In this document: positions 7,655 to 17,883 of the stretch, one piece after another | How positions within the stretch are numbered: the first letter of the stretch is position 1 | Layout: every line of letters begins with the position of its first letter | Assembly (NCBI RefSeq): GCF_006717075.1 | Contig: NZ_VFQC01000001.1 | Coordinates: forward strand, 3,023,501-3,087,500 | Direction: 5' to 3' | Source of the DNA: Haloactinospora alba | Lineage (GTDB): Bacteria; Actinomycetota; Actinomycetes; Streptosporangiales; Streptosporangiaceae | Length of the DNA: 64,000 bases | The notes under the pieces: model-generated | The model's input: the letters and a program-made list of their open reading frames with translations, nothing else | Told to the model about the DNA's origin: nothing | The model's database searches: none | Made by a program: the position numbers and the translations under genes

Positions 7655-9541
7655 CTACTCCTTCTTCTTCTGCGCGGCCTGGCGTCCGCGCTGCCGGTGG
7701 TCCAGGACGTTCTTCCGGATGCGTACCGCGTCCGGGGTGACCTCGACGCACTCGTCCTCGCGGCAGAACTCCAGCGACTGCTCCAGGGAGAGGTGGCGGG
7801 GCGGAACCAGCCGTTCCAGCTCCTCACCGGTCGCCGAGCGCACGTTGGTGAGCTTCTTCTCCTTGGTGATGTTGACGTCCATGTCGTCGGGGCGGGAGTT
7901 CTCCCCCACGACCATGCCCTCGTAGACCTCGGTTCCCGGGTCGACGAACAGCGTGCCGCGCTCCTGGAGGTTGAACATGGAGAACGTGGTCGCCTTACCG
8001 GTGCGGTCGGCCACGATGGAACCGGTGGGACGGGTGCGCAGGTCACCGAACCACGGCTCGAAGCCCTCGAACACGTGGTGGGCGAGGCCGGTACCGCGGG
8101 TCTCGCTGAGGAACTCGGTGCGGAAACCGATCAGCCCCCGGGAGGGAATCAGCCAGTCCATCCGCACCCAGCCGGTGCCGTGGTTGGTCATGTGTTCCAT
8201 CCGGCCCTTGCGGACGCTGAGCAGCTGGGTGATCGCGCCGAGGTAGTCCTCGGGGGCGTCCACGGTGAGGCGTTCGACCGGTTCGTGGAGCTTGCCGTCG
8301 ATGGTGCGGGTGACCACCTGCGGTTTGCCGATGGTGAGCTCGTATCCCTCCCGGCGCATCTGCTCCACCAGCACCGCGAGCGCGAGCTCGCCGCGACCCT
8401 GCACCTCCCAGGTGTCGGGGCGCTCCGTGGGTACCACGCGCAGGCTGACGTTACCCACGAGCTCGCGGTCCAGCCGGTCCTTCACCAGCCGCGCGGTCAC
8501 CTTGGCGCCCTTGGTCCGGCCGACGAGCGGCGAGGTGTTGGTGCCCACCGTCATCGAGATCGCGGGCTCGTCCACGGTGATCAGCGGCAGCTGGCGCGGG
8601 TCCTCCGGGTCGGCGAGCGTCTCGCCGATCATGATGTCGGAGATACCGGCGATGGCGATGATGTCGCCGGGGCCGGCCTGCTCGGCGGTCTGGCGTTCCA
8701 GGCCGTTGGTCATCATGAGCTCGCTGATCCGCACCTTCTGCACGGAACCGTCGCCCTTGATCCAGGCGACCTGCTGCCCCTTGCGGATCTCACCCTGCTT
8801 CACCCGGCACAGCGCGATCCGCCCGAGGAAGGAGGACGCGTCCAGGTTGGTGACGTGGGCCTGGAACGGGATGCCCGGCGTGTACTCCGGGGCAGGGATG
8901 GTCTCCAACAGGGTGGTGAAGAACGGCACGAGAGTGTCGCTGTCGGGGGCCTCGCCGTTCGCCGGCCGTTCCAGGGAGGCCTTCCCGTCGCGCGCGCACG
9001 CGTAGACGATCGGGAACTCGATCTGGGACTCGTCGGCGTCGAGGTCGAGGAACAGTTCGTAGACCTCGTCCACGACCTCGCCGATGCGGCTGTCCGGCCG
9101 GTCCACCTTGTTGACGACCAGGATCACCGGGAGTTTGGCGTCCAGGGCCTTGCGCAGCACGAACCTGGTCTGCGGCAGCGGCCCCTCGCTCGCGTCGACC
9201 AGCAGCACCACGCCGTCCACCATGGACAGGCCGCGTTCCACCTCACCGCCGAAGTCGGCGTGGCCCGGCGTGTCGATGATGTTGATCACGACGTCCTCGC
9301 GTTCGGGCGTCGTGTAGTGGACGGCGGTGTTCTTCGCGAGAATGGTGATGCCCTTCTCGCGCTCCAGGTCGTTGGAGTCCATCACGCGCTCGTCGACGTC
9401 CTCGTTGGCCCGGAACACGCCCGACTGCCACAGCATGGCGTCAACGAGCGTGGTTTTGCCGTGGTCGACGTGCGAAACGATGGCGACGTTGCGGAGGTCA
9501 CCCCGGCGTGCGGAGCCTTCGACAGGCGTAGCGCTGGACAT
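7655..9541 (-). CDS. typA: Translational GTPase TypA/BipA
   Basis: A 628-residue ribosome-associated GTPase of the EF-G family, involved in stress and low-temperature ribosome function. Visible motifs: G1 SHVDHGKTT (residues 23-31), G2 region REKGITI, G3 [17 protein letters not shown]4 NKVDRPD, then beta-barrel domain 2, the EF-G-like domains and the BipA-specific C-terminal domain ([49 protein letters not shown]). The C-terminus is a short Lys/Gln-rich tail. Full length for the family. The ATG is preceded by a weak GAGA sequence only. It is separated from recD2 by a 660-bp gene-free region. Confidence 0.97.
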   Translation of the reverse strand: MSSATPVEGSARRGDLRNVAIVSHVDHGKTTLVDAMLWQSGVFRANEDVDERVMDSNDLEREKGITILAKNTAVHYTTPEREDVVINIIDTPGHADFGGEVERGLSMVDGVVLLVDASEGPLPQTRFVLRKALDAKLPVILVVNKVDRPDSRIGEVVDEVYELFLDLDADESQIEFPIVYACARDGKASLERPANGEAPDSDTLVPFFTTLLETIPAPEYTPGIPFQAHVTNLDASSFLGRIALCRVKQGEIRKGQQVAWIKGDGSVQKVRISELMMTNGLERQTAEQAGPGDIIAIAGISDIMIGETLADPEDPRQLPLITVDEPAISMTVGTNTSPLVGRTKGAKVTARLVKDRLDRELVGNVSLRVVPTERPDTWEVQGRGELALAVLVEQMRREGYELTIGKPQVVTRTIDGKLHEPVERLTVDAPEDYLGAITQLLSVRKGRMEHMTNHGTGWVRMDWLIPSRGLIGFRTEFLSETRGTGLAHHVFEGFEPWFGDLRTRPTGSIVADRTGKATTFSMFNLQERGTLFVDPGTEVYEGMVVGENSRPDDMDVNITKEKKLTNVRSATGEELERLVPPRHLSLEQSLEFCREDECVEVTPDAVRIRKNVLDHRQRGRQAAQKKKE

Positions 9542-10205
9542 GCGAAAGTCTCGATCTCATCTGCTGGGAAGAACCGCGACACCCGCGGCCTCCCCCAAGA
9601 CTATCCGCCCGTGACCGCGACAGCGGGAAACGGGCAGCGCAGCGGGGTACCGGGCCGGTGGGGCCCCGGGCGCCGATCCGCGCCGACGCCCGAGGGAAGC
9701 GCTGACGCTCTCCGGGGGGAGTGGCGAGAGCGGCAGCGCCCGGCCGGGGAAGCGGTGAGCCCCGCGGGGGCTCTTCCCACCTCGGACTTCCCCGATCCGG
9801 AAATGAGCCTATGCACTCGCGTAGCGGCTCGCAGGGAAAACCGGAAACTACCCGGTAGTCGGGGCGCTGGACCGCCGCCCGTGTTCCGCGGCGGGAATGG
9901 GACGGGGGCGCTGTGTCCCGCACGGGCGGCGGTCCCGCCCGGCCGCTCTCGTTCCCGGGAGAGGAGCGGGCGCGAGGGCGGCCCACGGCGCTGCGGGGCT
10001 GGAGAGGGGGAACAGCCCGCACTACCGCAGGGTCCACGTTAGGTCATGCCGTCCGAGAAATCAGTTGTCCAAAAATACAAAATCAGCGCAAAATCCAGGC
10101 CTACCGGACAAAACATGTACGCCAAATGAGGAATATCGGAAATAGTAATCGATATGCCGCTGAGAAAAGGGTCCGGGTGGTTCCCCCGCTCGCGGACTCT
10201 CCGCC
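9542..10205. other. Gene-free interval between typA and recD2
   Basis: About 660 bp with no credible gene; the overlapping open frames are Arg/Pro-rich shadows. The first 480 bp are GC-rich and hold the promoter side of typA. The stretch 10040-10170 is abruptly AT-rich for this genome (runs such as CCAAAAATACAAAATCAGCGCAAAATCC) and lies just past the recD2 stop. I see no strong hairpin in it. Confidence 0.5.
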
Positions 10206-12422
10206 TCACGCGGCGACGAGACGGTGCGCCAGCGCGGTGTGCCGGCGTCCCGCGCTGGCGTTGCGTACCGCCTGCGCGATGGCCCGGCGGGAACCGACGA
10301 GCACCACCAGCCGCTTCGCCCGCGTTATGGCGGTGTACAGCAGGTTGCGCTGCAGCATCATCCACGCGCTCGTCGTCACCGGGATCACGACGGCGGGGTA
10401 CTCGCTGCCCTGCGAACGGTGGATCGTCACCGCGTAGGCGTGCACCAGCTCGTCCAGCTCGACGAAGTCGTAGCCGACCTCCTCGTCCTCGTCGGTGCGC
10501 ACGAGGACCTGCTGCTCGTCGTGGTCCACCCCGGTGACCACGCCCAGCGTCCCGTTGAACACCCCGTTGGCACCCTTGTCATAGTTGTTCCGGATCTGGG
10601 CGACCTTGTCGCCGACCCGGAACACCCGCCCGCCCGCACGGCGCTGCGGCACCCCCTCCCGTTCCGGGGTGAGCGCCTCCTGCAGCCGGGTGTTCAGGTT
10701 GCCGGCCCCGGCGGGGCTGCGGTGCATCGGGGCCAGCACCTGGACGTCGCGCCGCGGGTCGTAACCGAACTTGCGGGGGATCCGGTTGGCGACCACGTCC
10801 ACCGTGATGTCGGCCGTGCTCTCGGTTTCCTCGCACGCGAACAGGAAGAAGTCGTCCATCCCCTCCAGCCGCGGCCGCTGACCGCTGTTGACCCGGTGTG
10901 CGTTGGCGACCACCCCGGACTGCTGCGCCTGCCGGAACACGCGGGTGAGCCGCACGTCCGGTATCGGGGAGTCCTCGTGCAACAGGTCCCGCAGCACCTG
11001 CCCGGCGCCGACGGACGGCAGCTGGTCCACGTCGCCCACCAGCAGCAGGTGGGCGCCGGGCGGCACCGCCTTCGCGAGCTTGTTCGCCAGCAGCAGGTCC
11101 AGCATGGAGGCCTCGTCCACCACGAGCAGGTCGCAGTCCAGCGGCCGGTCCTTGTCGTAGGACGCCTCCCCTCCGGGTTTGAGCTCCAGCATCCGGTGGA
11201 CCGTGGACGCCTCGTGGCCGGTGAGTTCGGTCAGCCGCTTGGCGGCCCGGCCGGTGGGCGCCGCCAGCAGGATGGTGGCGCGCTTCGCCGCCGCCAGCGC
11301 GATGACGGAGGACACCGTGAACGACTTGCCGCACCCGGGGCCGCCGGTGAGGACGGCGACCTTGCTCGTCAGCGCGAGCCGCACCGCATCCTCCTGCTCC
11401 TCGGCGAGGTCGGTCCCGGTGCGCTCCCGCAGCCACCCCAGCGCCCTGTCCCAGTCCACGTCGGCGAAGGACCCCATCCGGTCCGAGGGGTTGTTGAGCA
11501 GCATCCGCAGCTGGGCGGCGAGCCCCACCTCCGCCCGCTGGAACGGCACCAGGTAGACCGCGTTGACCGTCTCCCCGTCCGGTCCGGGCAGCGCCTCCTT
11601 CACCACCCCCTCCTCGGCCACCAGGTCGGCCAGGCACTCGATCACCAGGGCCGAGTCGACCTGCAGGATCTTGACGGACTCGGAGATCAGCCGGTCCTCG
11701 GGCAGGTAGCAGTGCCCGTCCGAGGTGGACTCGGACAGGGTGAACTGGATACCGGCCATGACCCGCTGCGGACTGTCGTGCGGGATGCCCACGGACTGGG
11801 CGATGGTGTCGGCGGTCTTGAAGCCGATCCCCCACACGTCGGTGGCCAGCCGGTAGGGCTCGTTGCGCACCACGCTGATGGACGCGTCCCCGTACTTCTT
11901 GTAGATCCGCACCGCCAGCGAGGTGGAGACGCCCACCCCCTGCAGGAAGACCATCACCTCCTTGATGGCCTTCTGCTCCTCCCACGCCTCGGCGATCAGC
12001 CGGGTACGCTTCGGGCCGAGCTTGGGCACCTCGTTGAGCCGCTGCGGGTCCTCCTCGATGACGTCCAGCGCCGCGACCCCGAAATGGTCCACGATCCGTT
12101 CGGCGAGCCGCGGCCCGATCCCCTTCACCAGACCAGAGCCGAGGAACCGCCGCACCCCCTGCACCGTGGCGGGCAGCACGGTGGTGTAGTTCTCCACCCG
12201 GAACTGCCGCCCGTACTGCGGGTGCGAGCCCCACCGCCCCTCCATCCGCAGCGACTCGCCCGGCTGGGCGCCCAGCAGCGCGCCCACCACGGTGGTCAGC
12301 TCACTGTCGCGCCCGTTGTCGACCTTGGCGACGGTGTAGCCGGTCTCCTCGTTCGCGTACGTGACGCGCTCCAGGACACCCTCCAGCACCGTCAGGTTCG
12401 GCCCCTGACTGGACGACGCCAC
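10206..12422 (-). CDS. recD2: RecD2-like ATP-dependent DNA helicase (SF1B)
   Basis: A 738-residue 5'-3' helicase not tied to RecBC. The N-terminal extension (residues 1-300) includes an OB-like segment and helix-hairpin-helix repeats (VKGIGPRLAERIVDHFG at 99-115, VPKLGPKRTRLIAE at 132-145, VWGIGFKTADTIA at 196-208). The motor core has Walker A GGPGCGKS (360-367), the Walker B type VVDEASMLD, a GDVDQLPSVG motif, and the C-terminal VTIHRSQGSEYPAVV motif V/VI region. Length and layout match RecD2. Acts in DNA repair. The ATG at 12422 lies 96 bp downstream of the previous gene with a terminator hairpin between. Confidence 0.95.
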   Translation of the reverse strand: MASSSQGPNLTVLEGVLERVTYANEETGYTVAKVDNGRDSELTTVVGALLGAQPGESLRMEGRWGSHPQYGRQFRVENYTTVLPATVQGVRRFLGSGLVKGIGPRLAERIVDHFGVAALDVIEEDPQRLNEVPKLGPKRTRLIAEAWEEQKAIKEVMVFLQGVGVSTSLAVRIYKKYGDASISVVRNEPYRLATDVWGIGFKTADTIAQSVGIPHDSPQRVMAGIQFTLSESTSDGHCYLPEDRLISESVKILQVDSALVIECLADLVAEEGVVKEALPGPDGETVNAVYLVPFQRAEVGLAAQLRMLLNNPSDRMGSFADVDWDRALGWLRERTGTDLAEEQEDAVRLALTSKVAVLTGGPGCGKSFTVSSVIALAAAKRATILLAAPTGRAAKRLTELTGHEASTVHRMLELKPGGEASYDKDRPLDCDLLVVDEASMLDLLLANKLAKAVPPGAHLLLVGDVDQLPSVGAGQVLRDLLHEDSPIPDVRLTRVFRQAQQSGVVANAHRVNSGQRPRLEGMDDFFLFACEETESTADITVDVVANRIPRKFGYDPRRDVQVLAPMHRSPAGAGNLNTRLQEALTPEREGVPQRRAGGRVFRVGDKVAQIRNNYDKGANGVFNGTLGVVTGVDHDEQQVLVRTDEDEEVGYDFVELDELVHAYAVTIHRSQGSEYPAVVIPVTTSAWMMLQRNLLYTAITRAKRLVVLVGSRRAIAQAVRNASAGRRHTALAHRLVAA

Positions 12423-12480
12423 CAGACCCTCCCTCTCGTCTCCGCTCCCTCCAGCATGCCCGCTACGAGCGGGGCGCGGA

Positions 12481-12509
12481 GCGGCCCGCGGCGTTTCGCC
12501 GCGGGCCGC
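12481..12509 (-). terminator. Perfect 13-bp hairpin terminator
   Basis: GCGGCCCGCGGCG (12481-12493), a TTT loop, and CGCCGCGGGCCGC (12497-12509) form a perfect hairpin 10 bp past the stop of the membrane protein gene at 12519, before recD2. Confidence 0.75.
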
Positions 12510-12518
12510 AGCGACGTG

Positions 12519-13082
12519 TCACTCCCCCCAGTAGTACGCCCGGGACCTGCCGTGCAACAGCAGCCCCAGCAACAGCGCGGCGAAGAGCACGACGGTGACG
12601 TTTCCTACGCCCACTCCGGTTTCCGTCAGCATGCCCGCCGCGGTCATCACGACGATGAACGCCTGGAACGCCACCAGGAGCGCGTGCACCACCCGGGACC
12701 GGATCCCCAGCACACTGGCCAGCGCGACAGACAGCACACCGTAGATGCCGGTGATAATGGCCGTCGCCATGACGAAGGACTGGATGGAGACCCCGTCTTG
12801 GCCCTTGTCGTCCATGGACTCTCTCATTCCCGCCGCGACATCCGGGTCCATGGCGAGAAGCGCCACGAGGACGGGGATCAGCAGCCCCAGCGCCCCGGCG
12901 AGGAACATCAGCACCCGGACGGCGACCAGTGTGCCCGGTTTGCCGTGCCGGACGGACTGCTGCGGATGACCGGGGGCGGGGTAGCGCGGGTAACGGGGCT
13001 CAGGGTAGCGCGGATAAGCGGGGGCGGGGTAGCCCGACTGGCCGTACGCCTCGTGCGGGCCGGAGGGCTGTTGGGGATCCAT
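12519..13082 (-). CDS. Four-helix integral membrane protein with Pro/Tyr-rich N-terminus
   Basis: A 187-residue protein of unknown function. The first 50 residues are a cytosolic Pro/Tyr/Arg-rich stretch with repeated YPRYPEPRYPRYPAP, followed by four hydrophobic segments (about residues 52-75, 95-125, 130-155, 160-178) and a short basic tail. The ATG at 13082 has GGAAAGG upstream; the open frame extends further but loses protein character. It stands alone, divergent from the phytase-like gene. Confidence 0.75.
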   Translation of the reverse strand: MDPQQPSGPHEAYGQSGYPAPAYPRYPEPRYPRYPAPGHPQQSVRHGKPGTLVAVRVLMFLAGALGLLIPVLVALLAMDPDVAAGMRESMDDKGQDGVSIQSFVMATAIITGIYGVLSVALASVLGIRSRVVHALLVAFQAFIVVMTAAGMLTETGVGVGNVTVVLFAALLLGLLLHGRSRAYYWGE

Positions 13083-13282
13083 GGGGGTACCTTTCCGGGG
13101 GTGTCTCGCGTAGGGGCGCGCCGGACACGCGACCGCCGCGTTCCGGCCGCCTATTGTGCTACACCAGGTAGCCGTGCTCACTGCCGCCCGCGTGCCGGAC
13201 CGGCCCGCTTCCTTCCCTCGGCTCCACCCCGCCGTCACCCCGCGGTGGCGGCGCGGACACCCGAGCATGGTGGAATCGCGGC

Positions 13283-14455
13283 ATGCCAGCACCGACACGC
13301 CTCGCCGCGGCGGGCGCGCTCGCCCTGAGCCTCACCGCCGCACCCCAGCCAGCCTCCGCGGAGCCGGCCGGTGACTCCCCCGTCCGGCTGCTGGGTTCCG
13401 CCACCGTCCCGCACGGCACCACTGTGGCGGGCACCACCGTGGGAGGCCTCTCCGGCATCGACCGCGACCCCGCCACCGGCCGTTACCTGCTCCTCAGTGA
13501 CGACCGCTCGCGGCACGACCCGGCCCGGTTCTACACCGCGGACATCGACGTCTCCCGCGACGCCCCGCCGGAGGTGGACATCACCGGGGTCCGCACCCTG
13601 CGCGCCGAGGACGGTTCCCCCTACCCGCCGCTGGGGGAGTTCGCCGCCAGCGGGTGCGCCAGCCCCGACGCCCGCTGCGCCCGGGAGGGGACCGTGGACC
13701 CGGAGGAGGTACGCGTCGGCCCGCGCGGCCGCGTGTGGTGGACCACCGAGGGCGAACGCAGCGCCGAACCGCGCGTGCGGCTGCACCCGCAGGTGCGGGT
13801 GGCCGACCGCGACGGCACCACCACCCGCCGACTGCCGGTTCCGCACCTGCTGCGCATGAGCCCGGCCCAGCGCGGCCCCCGCGCGAACCTCACCCTGGAG
13901 GGGATGGACCTCACCCCCGGCGGCGACGTCGTCACCGCGATGGAGGGGCCGCTGCTGCAGGACGGCGCCGTTCCCACCCCCGAGGAGGGGGCGGTGGCGC
14001 GGTTCACCCGCACCAGCGGCGACGGCACCGTCCGGGCACAGTACGGCTACCCCGTGGACCCCGTCCCCGCCGCTCCCGACCCCGCCGGCGGCGCCGCCGA
14101 CAACGGGGTGAGCGCGCTCCTGGCCGACCCCGCCCGGCCGGGCGAGTACCTGGTGGTGGAACGCGCCTACGTGTCCGGCGTCGGCAACGACATCCGCGTC
14201 TACCGGGCCGACACCACCCGTGCCGCCGACATCGCGGGCGTTCCCGCCCTGGAGTGGGGGCACCGCGATCCCCGGCTGGTGGAGAAGACGCTGCTGGCCG
14301 ACCTCGGCGACACGGGCCTGGAGCATGTGGACAACGTCGAGGGCGCCACCTGGGGGCCGCGCCTGCCCGGCGGGGAGCGCACCCTGCTACTGGTGACCGA
14401 CGACAACTTCTCCACGAACCAGGAAACCCAGGTCATCGCGCTCGCGGTGGGGTGA
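13283..14455 (+). CDS. Secreted phytase-like/esterase-like protein
   Basis: A 390-residue exported protein. Residues 1-26 are a Sec signal peptide ending PASA. The body is a beta-propeller of the phytase-like family (PF13449 type): GGLSGIDRDPATGRYLLLSDDRS near residue 55, LTLEGMDLTPGGDVV near 205, DNVEGATWGP near 350, and TDDNFS near 375, which are the conserved metal/phosphate-site surroundings. Members are annotated as esterase-like or phytase-like; the substrate here is unknown. The ATG is preceded by a weak GGTGGAA sequence. The next gene, also for an exported propeller protein, starts 108 bp later on the same strand. Confidence 0.85.
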   Translation: MPAPTRLAAAGALALSLTAAPQPASAEPAGDSPVRLLGSATVPHGTTVAGTTVGGLSGIDRDPATGRYLLLSDDRSRHDPARFYTADIDVSRDAPPEVDITGVRTLRAEDGSPYPPLGEFAASGCASPDARCAREGTVDPEEVRVGPRGRVWWTTEGERSAEPRVRLHPQVRVADRDGTTTRRLPVPHLLRMSPAQRGPRANLTLEGMDLTPGGDVVTAMEGPLLQDGAVPTPEEGAVARFTRTSGDGTVRAQYGYPVDPVPAAPDPAGGAADNGVSALLADPARPGEYLVVERAYVSGVGNDIRVYRADTTRAADIAGVPALEWGHRDPRLVEKTLLADLGDTGLEHVDNVEGATWGPRLPGGERTLLLVTDDNFSTNQETQVIALAVG

Positions 14456-14563
14456 GCCCGCGGCGGCGCACCGCTGGGTACGCGCGCGAGCACGTATTGC
14501 ACCCGGAACCGGTGGTGGGATAGAAGGGGTTCCGCCCCCTGTCCCGGCCCCACGGAGGCGAAC

Positions 14564-17500
14564 GTGCCCCTCCCCGAGCCATCCCGTGACGGAGTGAACC
14601 GCCGCGACCTGTTCGCGCTGGGCGGCACCCTCGCTCTCGCCGGGGGAGCGCTGTGGCTGCTCGACCCCGACGGCACCGTCCTGGCCGAGTCCGGCGACGC
14701 CGACACGTCGGGCACGGTCACGGTCACCGAGGGCACCAACATCTCGGCCACCGCTTCCCCGGACGGCTCCTGGCTCGTCCTCGACCTGTACACCGTGCTC
14801 TGGCTCGTGCCAGCGGCCGGTGGTAAGGCCCGGCGGCTGACCAGCGACCTGCAGGACGCCACCCGCCCCCACTTCGCCCCGGACTCGCGCACCCTGACGT
14901 TCCAGTCCTACCGGGAGGGCACGTACCACGTGTACACCCTGGAACTGCCCGACGGTGAACCGCGGCGCGTGACCGAGGGGCCGCACGACCACCGCGAACC
15001 CCGGTTCTCCCCGGACGGTTCCACCATCGCCATGGCCAGCGACCGCGACGGCGGCTACGGTGTCTGGCTCTACCACCGGGACTCGGAGGAACTCACCCCC
15101 CTCACGGGAGGCGATGTCGAGGCGGGCCATCCGAGCTGGGCGGCCGACGGCGGCCGTGTCGTCCACACCGCCGGCGCGGGGCGCAGTGTGCGCGCCACCG
15201 ACCTGGACGGCGCCAGCACCGAGCTGGTGGCCGCCGTGGAGGGAACCACCGTCTCCTCGCCCGCGCTGAGCCCCGCGGGGAAACTGGCCCACGTACGCTC
15301 CGCCGAGACGGTGGACCTCGTGGTGGAGGGGACGGCCGTCACCGACGGTGAGGACGTGTTCCTCGGCGCGGTCTCCTGGACCGGGGAGGACACGCTGCTC
15401 TACACCGCCGACGGCGCGGTACGCCACCGTGATGTCTCCGCTGGCACGGCCGACGACACGGGGTTCCGCGCCTCGGTGGGCTACCGTGCCGCCACCGGCC
15501 ACCCCGCCCGCCGCGACGTGGACGACACCACCGAGCGTCCGGTGCGCGGGATCGCCGGGCCCGTGCTGTCCCCGGACGGCCAGCGGGTGGCCTTCCGGGC
15601 CCTAGGGGCGGTGTGGGTGCTGGACATCGGCGGTGAGGCCCGCCGGATCACCGAGGAGGGCTACTTCCACTCCGACCCGGACTGGCATCCCGACGGCACC
15701 GCGCTGGTGTACTCCAGCGACCGGAGCGGACACCCCGCCCTGTGGCGCCATGACCTGGAGAGCGACACCCGCACCCGGCTCACGCGCCTGTCCGGGGCCC
15801 AACTCGCCCCTCGCTGGTCCCCCGACGGCGACCGCGTCGCCTACCAGGACCAGGACGGCGCGACGTGGGTCCACGACATCGGGGCGGACTCCACCAGGAG
15901 GGTGCTGCCGGAGCTGTTCCAGCCCGGCCGCCCCACCTGGTCGCCGGATGGCCGCACGCTGGCGCTGGCGGCGGTCCGGCCGCGCTCCCAGCGGTTCCGC
16001 GAGGGAACGAGCCAGATCCTCACCCTCGACCTGGGCAGCGGTACCACCCGCTACACCGAACCCGCCCCGTACCGTTCGCTGTCCACCCGGGGCGACGACG
16101 GTCCCGTGTGGTCCCCCGACGGCCGGATGCTGGCCTTCGTCATGGAGAGCGTGCTGTGGGTGGTGCCCGTGGACGGGAGTGGCGCGTTCACGGGCACGGC
16201 GCGGCGGATCACCTCCGAGGTCACCGACTCCCCCACCTGGAGCGGCGACTCCCGCACCCTGCTGTACCTCAGTGGCGGGCGGCTGCGCCGCGTCAGTGCC
16301 ACCGGCGGCGAGCCCGAGACCGTGTCCGTTCCGTTGACCTGGAAGCGCCCCGCGCCGGAGGGACGCACCGTGATCCGGGCGGGGGCGCTGTGGGACGGCG
16401 TCGCCGAGGGGCTGCGCCGCGACGTCGACATCGTCGTCGACGGCACCCGCGTCACCGAGGTCCGCGACCGCTCCGACGAGCCCGACACGGAGGGGGAGGC
16501 GACGGTGGTGGACGCCACCGGACTCACCGTGATCCCCGGCCTGATCGACGCGCACAACCACTGGCACCTGCGCGGCCGGCAGTGGGGCTCGCGCCAGGGA
16601 AGGTTGTGGCTGGCCTACGGCGTCACCGCCACCCGGTCGCCCGGCGACCCGGCGTACCAGATGCTGGAGACCCGGGAGGCGCTGGAGTCCGGCGCCGTCA
16701 CCGGCCCGCGGTACTTCGCCACGGGTGAGGCCGTCGACGGCTCACGCGTCTACTACGACTTCATGCGCCCCACCCGGGACCGGGAACAGCTCGAGTTGGA
16801 GCTCCAACGCGCGTTCGACCTCGAGTACGACCTCGTCAAAACCTACGTGCGGCTTCCGGTGGACCTGCAGAGGGCGGCCGTCGCCAGGGCCCACGCCCAG
16901 GACCTGCCGTTGAGCTCGCACTACCTGTACCCGGCGGTGAGCCTGGGGATGGACGGTATGGAGCACACCGGCGCCACCAACCGTCTCGGCTACTCGCACA
17001 CGGTCAGCGAGCTCGGACGCGCCTACGAGGACGCCACCGAGCTGTTCTCCCGCTCGGGGATGTCCATCACCCCCACCCTGTTCACCTCCGCGGTCCTGTA
17101 CGGCGAGGACCGCTCGCTCGTGGACGACGAGCGCACCCGCACCCTGTTCCCCTCCTGGGAGTACGAGGACCTGCGGGCCAAGGCGGACCGGATGTCCCGC
17201 GACTCCCCGGAGGTGCGGCTGTACCGCGCCTCGCTGGAGAACAAGGTGGCGATGCTGCGCGCGATCCACGACGGCGGCGGCACCATCATCAGCGGCACCG
17301 ACGCGCCGTTGGACAACACGGCGATCAGCCTGCACCAGAACATGCGCGCCATGGTCGCCCACGGTTTCACGCCGCGCGAGGCGCTCACGGTGACGACCAC
17401 GGCCCCCGCCCGGTGGCTCGGCCTCGGCGGGGATCTGGGAACCGTCGAACCGGGGCGTCTCGCCGACCTCGCCATCGTGGACGGCGACCCGCTGGAGGAC

Positions 17501-17701
17501 ATCAACGCCGCCGCGAACGTGCGCATGACCGTCAGCAACGGGACCGTGCACACGGTCGAGGAACTGCTGGAACCGTTCGCCGACACGGCGAGGGCCACCG
17601 AGGACGAGGAGCGGACCACACGGCAGCGGGAACAGCTGGCCGCCGACGGCGAGCACTGGTGGCACGGCGAGTCGGAGCGCTCCTCCCCGCACCGCTGCTG
17701 A
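14564..17701 (+). CDS. Tat-exported TolB-like beta-propeller/amidohydrolase fusion
   Basis: A 1045-residue protein. The N-terminus carries a twin-arginine signal (NRRDLFALGG at residues 10-19, then a hydrophobic stretch). Residues ~45-590 hold repeated TolB/WD40-like blades (many PxWSPDG or PRFSPDG motifs). Residues ~600-1000 are an amidohydrolase domain with the metal-binding DAHNHWH near residue 661, and SGTDAP near residue 909 carrying the catalytic Asp. This fusion architecture is known in actinobacteria; the substrate is unknown. GTG start, preceded by a GGAGG sequence. It converges on the BCCT gene, with a shared stem-loop between them. Confidence 0.88.
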   Translation: MPLPEPSRDGVNRRDLFALGGTLALAGGALWLLDPDGTVLAESGDADTSGTVTVTEGTNISATASPDGSWLVLDLYTVLWLVPAAGGKARRLTSDLQDATRPHFAPDSRTLTFQSYREGTYHVYTLELPDGEPRRVTEGPHDHREPRFSPDGSTIAMASDRDGGYGVWLYHRDSEELTPLTGGDVEAGHPSWAADGGRVVHTAGAGRSVRATDLDGASTELVAAVEGTTVSSPALSPAGKLAHVRSAETVDLVVEGTAVTDGEDVFLGAVSWTGEDTLLYTADGAVRHRDVSAGTADDTGFRASVGYRAATGHPARRDVDDTTERPVRGIAGPVLSPDGQRVAFRALGAVWVLDIGGEARRITEEGYFHSDPDWHPDGTALVYSSDRSGHPALWRHDLESDTRTRLTRLSGAQLAPRWSPDGDRVAYQDQDGATWVHDIGADSTRRVLPELFQPGRPTWSPDGRTLALAAVRPRSQRFREGTSQILTLDLGSGTTRYTEPAPYRSLSTRGDDGPVWSPDGRMLAFVMESVLWVVPVDGSGAFTGTARRITSEVTDSPTWSGDSRTLLYLSGGRLRRVSATGGEPETVSVPLTWKRPAPEGRTVIRAGALWDGVAEGLRRDVDIVVDGTRVTEVRDRSDEPDTEGEATVVDATGLTVIPGLIDAHNHWHLRGRQWGSRQGRLWLAYGVTATRSPGDPAYQMLETREALESGAVTGPRYFATGEAVDGSRVYYDFMRPTRDREQLELELQRAFDLEYDLVKTYVRLPVDLQRAAVARAHAQDLPLSSHYLYPAVSLGMDGMEHTGATNRLGYSHTVSELGRAYEDATELFSRSGMSITPTLFTSAVLYGEDRSLVDDERTRTLFPSWEYEDLRAKADRMSRDSPEVRLYRASLENKVAMLRAIHDGGGTIISGTDAPLDNTAISLHQNMRAMVAHGFTPREALTVTTTAPARWLGLGGDLGTVEPGRLADLAIVDGDPLEDINAAANVRMTVSNGTVHTVEELLEPFADTARATEDEERTTRQREQLAADGEHWWHGESERSSPHRC

Positions 17702-17793
17702 CCGGCATCCGGGCTCCCCGCCCCGAGGCCGCACACGCGTACCGCCGTCCCCGGCACCATGACGTCACCCGCCAGAGTCGCCGCGCGTCCCCG

Positions 17794-17840
17794 GGCCGGT
17801 GCCATTCCCCGTGCCGCGGGGCCTCGCGCCAGCACCGGCC
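17794..17840. terminator. Candidate bidirectional terminator between convergent genes
   Basis: GGCCGGTGC (17794-17802) pairs perfectly with GCACCGGCC (17832-17840), with a GC-rich 29-nt loop that can fold further. It lies midway between the ends of the amidohydrolase gene and the BCCT gene. Confidence 0.45.
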
Positions 17841-17883
17841 GCATCCGGACACGTGGGAACGACGGTCCTACGGGACCACAGCC

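Noticed and set aside
6797..10042. 1081-codon plus-strand frame opposite typA
   Set aside because: Antisense shadow caused by GC-rich codon bias; typA on the other strand is unambiguous.
10224..13328. 1034-codon plus-strand frame opposite recD2
   Set aside because: Antisense shadow; recD2 motifs are all on the minus strand.
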